This document shows, piece by piece, positions 61,641 to 64,000 of a stretch of 64,000 nt of DNA. The stretch is from assembly GCF_006717095.1 (NCBI RefSeq), contig NZ_VFQE01000001.1, positions 2,418,001 through 2,482,000 of the forward strand, given 5' to 3'. Each line of letters opens with the position of its first letter. Position 1 is the first letter of the stretch. Source of the DNA: Blastococcus colisei. GTDB taxonomy: Bacteria > Actinomycetota > Actinomycetes > Mycobacteriales > Geodermatophilaceae. The notes under the pieces are model-generated. The model had not been told where the DNA came from. It worked only from the letters and a program-made list of their open reading frames with translations, and made no database searches. Both the position numbers and the translations under genes were made by a program.

Positions 61641-61947
61641 TCCGCAGATGCGGCGGAGATCACGCCGCACATGTCGATCTCTTTGCGGGTCGATGTCCAT
61701 CGCTGGTGTTCGGGCTTCGGGGCCGCCGCGCGCTGTTAGCTTCGCCAATCGACGCGGGGTCGGTGCGATCCAGGCAGGAGGCCGGATCGCGCGCCGACGG
61801 AGGCGGTTCCTCTCACCCCGCCGTACACCACGCTGCTGCGCTCCCAGGGCGTACGCGGTGGACCGTGCCCAACGGACCAGCAAGGCCGGAACGCGTCAGG
61901 GACGCGCCCGCGCCGTCCGGGTGGGGGGTCCGACGAGAGAGGTGAAG
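61641..61947. other. 307-base leader region of the ABC transporter operon
   Basis: No gene. Contains GAGATC-N14-GATCTC (61656-61681), a weak inverted repeat, and should hold the proV promoter. I see no known riboswitch. Confidence 0.5.
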
Positions 61948-63039
61948 GTGCCAGCAGTACAGGTTGATGAAGTGTTCAAGGTCTTCGGTCGACAACCCGA
62001 GCAGGCGGTCGCCCGGCTGCGGCAGGGGGCGTCCGCGGCGGAACTGCGCGCGGCGGGGTCCACGGCCGCGGTCATCGACGTCTCCTTCAGCGCCGATCCC
62101 GGCGAGATCTTCGTCGTCATGGGCCTGTCCGGTTCCGGCAAGTCGACGCTGATCCGGATGCTCAACGGCCTCCTGGCCCCGACCGCGGGACGGGTGCACA
62201 TCGGGGACACCGAGCTCACCGCGCTCGACCCGGCCGGCCTGCGCCGGCTCCGGCAGGAGCACATCAGCATGGTCTTCCAGCACTTCGCGCTGCTGCCGCA
62301 CCGCAGCGTCGCCGAGAACGCGGCGTACGCCCTCGAGGTGCGCGGCGTCGACCGGCGCACCCGCCTGGCTGCCGCTCGGGAGGCCCTCGAGCTGGTCGGT
62401 CTGCAGGGCTGGGCGGACCACCGGCCCGACCAGCTCTCCGGCGGCATGCAGCAGCGGGTCGGCCTGGCCCGAGCCCTGGCCGCCGAGACCGACGTGCTGC
62501 TCATGGACGAGGCGTTCAGCGCGCTGGATCCGCTGATCCGCCGCGAGATGCAGGACCAGTTGCTCGAGCTCCAGCGGCGCTTCGGCAAGACGATCATCTT
62601 CATCACCCACGACCTCAACGAGGCCATGCGGATCGGCGACCGCATCGCGGTCATGCGTGACGGCCGGATCGTGCGCACCGGAACGCCGGGGGAGATCCTG
62701 GCCGAGCCGGGCGACGAGTACGTCGCGAGCTTCCTCGCCGACGTCGACCGCGCCCGCGTCTTCACCGCCTCCGACGTCATGACCCCGCTACCGGCCGACG
62801 TGGATGCCACGGCGTCGACCGTCTCGGCCCGGGCACCGCTGGCCGACCTGCTGACCACGGCGGCGGGCACCGACCGGCCGCTCGTCGTCGAGGACTCCGG
62901 TGGCCGGCGCCTCGGCGTCGTCACCCGCACCGCCCTGCTCGCCGCCCTCGGCGGCGAGACGCCCGACGGCGACCACCGGCCTGCCGCCGCGGCCGGGCCC
63001 CGCCAGGGGCCGCAGATCCTGGAGGGCCTTCGTGCGTGA
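61948..63039 (+). CDS. proV: glycine betaine/proline-type ABC transporter ATP-binding protein
   Basis: 363 residues from GTG 61948 (GAGAGAGG, 5-nt spacer); GTG 61942 is possible. Walker [10 protein letters not shown] (59-67), Q-loop [11 protein letters not shown], signature LSGGMQQR, Walker [10 protein letters not shown], and His-loop FITHDL. The N-terminal [19 protein letters not shown] is characteristic of ProV/OpuAA. A C-terminal CBS-like region ([10 protein letters not shown] through [16 protein letters not shown]) may sense ionic strength or nucleotide. Powers uptake of compatible solutes under osmotic stress. Overlaps the permease gene by 8 bases. Confidence 0.92.
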   Translation: MPAVQVDEVFKVFGRQPEQAVARLRQGASAAELRAAGSTAAVIDVSFSADPGEIFVVMGLSGSGKSTLIRMLNGLLAPTAGRVHIGDTELTALDPAGLRRLRQEHISMVFQHFALLPHRSVAENAAYALEVRGVDRRTRLAAAREALELVGLQGWADHRPDQLSGGMQQRVGLARALAAETDVLLMDEAFSALDPLIRREMQDQLLELQRRFGKTIIFITHDLNEAMRIGDRIAVMRDGRIVRTGTPGEILAEPGDEYVASFLADVDRARVFTASDVMTPLPADVDATASTVSARAPLADLLTTAAGTDRPLVVEDSGGRRLGVVTRTALLAALGGETPDGDHRPAAAAGPRQGPQILEGLRA

Positions 63040-64000
63040 GTTCCTGCTTCTCGCCGCCACCGACGAGGAGGGCGACGGCGGCCTGCCCCGGGTGCCCGTG
63101 GGCGACTGGGTCGACGCCGGCTTCGACTGGCTGAAGGAGAACCTGGATCCGGTCTTCGACGCGATCAGCACCGTGACCGAGGGTGCGGTCGAAGGGCTCG
63201 TCGACGGGCTGCTGTTCCTGCCCCCGGTGCTCTTCGCCGTCCTGCTCGCGGCCCTGGGGCTGGCGGCGCGCTCGGTCGTCTTCGGGGTCGGCTCGCTGGC
63301 CGGACTCCTGCTCGTCCAGAGCATGCAGCTCTGGGAGCCGGCGATGGAGACACTGGCGCTGCTGCTGTTCGCCACGATCATCTCGGTGGTGATCGGCATC
63401 CCGCTCGGGATCGCCGCGGCCAAGAACGACCGCGTCAGCGCCGCGGTGCGACCGGTGCTGGACTTCATGCAGACCATGCCGGCCTTCGTCTACCTCGTCC
63501 CGGCGGTGATCTTCTTCAGCATCGGAGTGGTCCCCGGCGTCGTCACCACGATCATCTTCTCGCTGCCACCCGGGGTCCGGCTCACCGAGCTCGGCATCCG
63601 GCAGGTGGACCGGGAGACCGTCGAGGCCGGCCACGCATTCGGCAGCTCGCGCGGCCAGATCCTGCGGGGCATCGAGCTGCCCCTGGCCCGTCCCACGATC
63701 ATGGCCGGGATCAACCAGGTGATCATGCTGGGGCTGTCCATGGCGGTCATCGCCGGGCTGATCGGCGCCGGCGGGCTCGGCAGCGTGGTGGTCACCGGCA
63801 TCTCCCGGCTCGACGTCGGCCTCGGCTTCGAGGGCGGTCTCGCCGTCGTCATCCTGGCCATCTACCTCGACCGGCTCACCGCCTCGTTCGGCGAGCGCGG
63901 GCGCTCACGCGGGCTGCGGGCCCTGCTGACCCGTCGACGGGCACCCGTCGAGGCGGTCGCCGACCCCGCCGCCACTCCGGACGCGACTCCCGTCGCGGCC
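63032..64000 (+). CDS. proW: glycine betaine/proline-type ABC transporter permease (C-terminus beyond window)
   Basis: Open from GTG 63032 to the right edge (323 codons). A ~60-residue N-terminus with [20 protein letters not shown] matches ProW, followed by membrane helices. The permease EAA loop is in [20 protein letters not shown] near 208, and [20 protein letters not shown] near 243 completes the fold. Forms the membrane channel with the ATPase upstream; a substrate-binding protein gene is expected beyond the window. The last ~30 residues in view are a disordered Ala/Pro-rich tail. Confidence 0.92.
   Translation, partial: MREFLLLAATDEEGDGGLPRVPVGDWVDAGFDWLKENLDPVFDAISTVTEGAVEGLVDGLLFLPPVLFAVLLAALGLAARSVVFGVGSLAGLLLVQSMQLWEPAMETLALLLFATIISVVIGIPLGIAAAKNDRVSAAVRPVLDFMQTMPAFVYLVPAVIFFSIGVVPGVVTTIIFSLPPGVRLTELGIRQVDRETVEAGHAFGSSRGQILRGIELPLARPTIMAGINQVIMLGLSMAVIAGLIGAGGLGSVVVTGISRLDVGLGFEGGLAVVILAIYLDRLTASFGERGRSRGLRALLTRRRAPVEAVADPAATPDATPVAA

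Noticed and set aside
61641-61947. Riboswitch upstream of proV
   Set aside because: No ydaO or other known riboswitch consensus could be traced; only a weak GAGATC/GATCTC inverted repeat is present.

Overview
This window comes from a very GC-rich actinobacterium. Fused ctaD/ctaE oxidase genes, an SBP56 protein, small EADxxEQ and DUF5703-type proteins, many GTG starts and probable leaderless promoters fit a Geodermatophilaceae-like lineage (Blastococcus, Geodermatophilus or Modestobacter). The lineage is inferred from gene content, not from a search.

Layout. (1) Bases 1-7434, minus strand: a tight three-gene cluster of a gingipain/caspase-like protease, a CHAT protease fused to a SIR2-like domain, and an nSTAND NTPase with a membrane helix and WD40 propeller that runs off the left edge. 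This looks like a conflict (defence or cell-death) system and is the strongest candidate for something undescribed. (2) 7.8-14.3 kb: RidA and creatininase-family enzymes, an orphan Phd-type antitoxin, and a cytochrome oxidase operon (ctaC, fused ctaDE, a small membrane protein, ctaG). (3) 14.4-18.5 kb: a decayed stretch with a frameshifted SnoaL gene, a twice-frameshifted HD-GYP/LuxR gene, a truncated LuxR gene and one intact SnoaL-like gene. (4) 18.5-24.3 kb: a sulfur-handling locus with SBP56 (methanethiol oxidase family) divergent from an ArsR-rhodanese fusion, a methyltransferase interrupted by an amber codon, an MBL-double-rhodanese protein and an MFS exporter. A perfect inverted repeat lies in the divergent promoter region.

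(5) 24.4-49.5 kb: a mosaic accessory region. It holds a membrane-anchored NACHT-like NTPase, serA, secreted proteins, VapBC and other toxin-antitoxin modules, a decayed and chimeric Wadjet type II remnant (jetA tail, broken jetB, jetD tail), a lipid cluster (acyl-CoA dehydrogenase, wax ester synthase, lipase), a TOTE-type primase-helicase, and an intact tRNA-Leu(GAG) at its right end. A hairpin-forming direct repeat of about 34 bp occurs seven times between 16.8 and 45.0 kb. All copies have one orientation, and their left half matches the 3' end of that tRNA gene. Several copies sit exactly where a gene is truncated.

(6) 50-64 kb: housekeeping and signalling genes: M20 peptidase, SDR, quinone oxidoreductase, a sensor kinase with a NarL-type regulator and a receiver-only protein, a PAS-GGDEF-EAL protein with an unusual tail, small conserved actinobacterial proteins, a DUF2470 protein behind a DtxR/IdeR-like operator, and a ProVW-type osmolyte ABC transporter cut by the right edge.

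Disruptions cluster in accessory genes while long core genes (ctaDE, acyl-CoA dehydrogenase, the GGDEF-EAL protein, M20) are intact. That favours real gene decay over uniform sequencing error, although reads are needed to settle individual indels.
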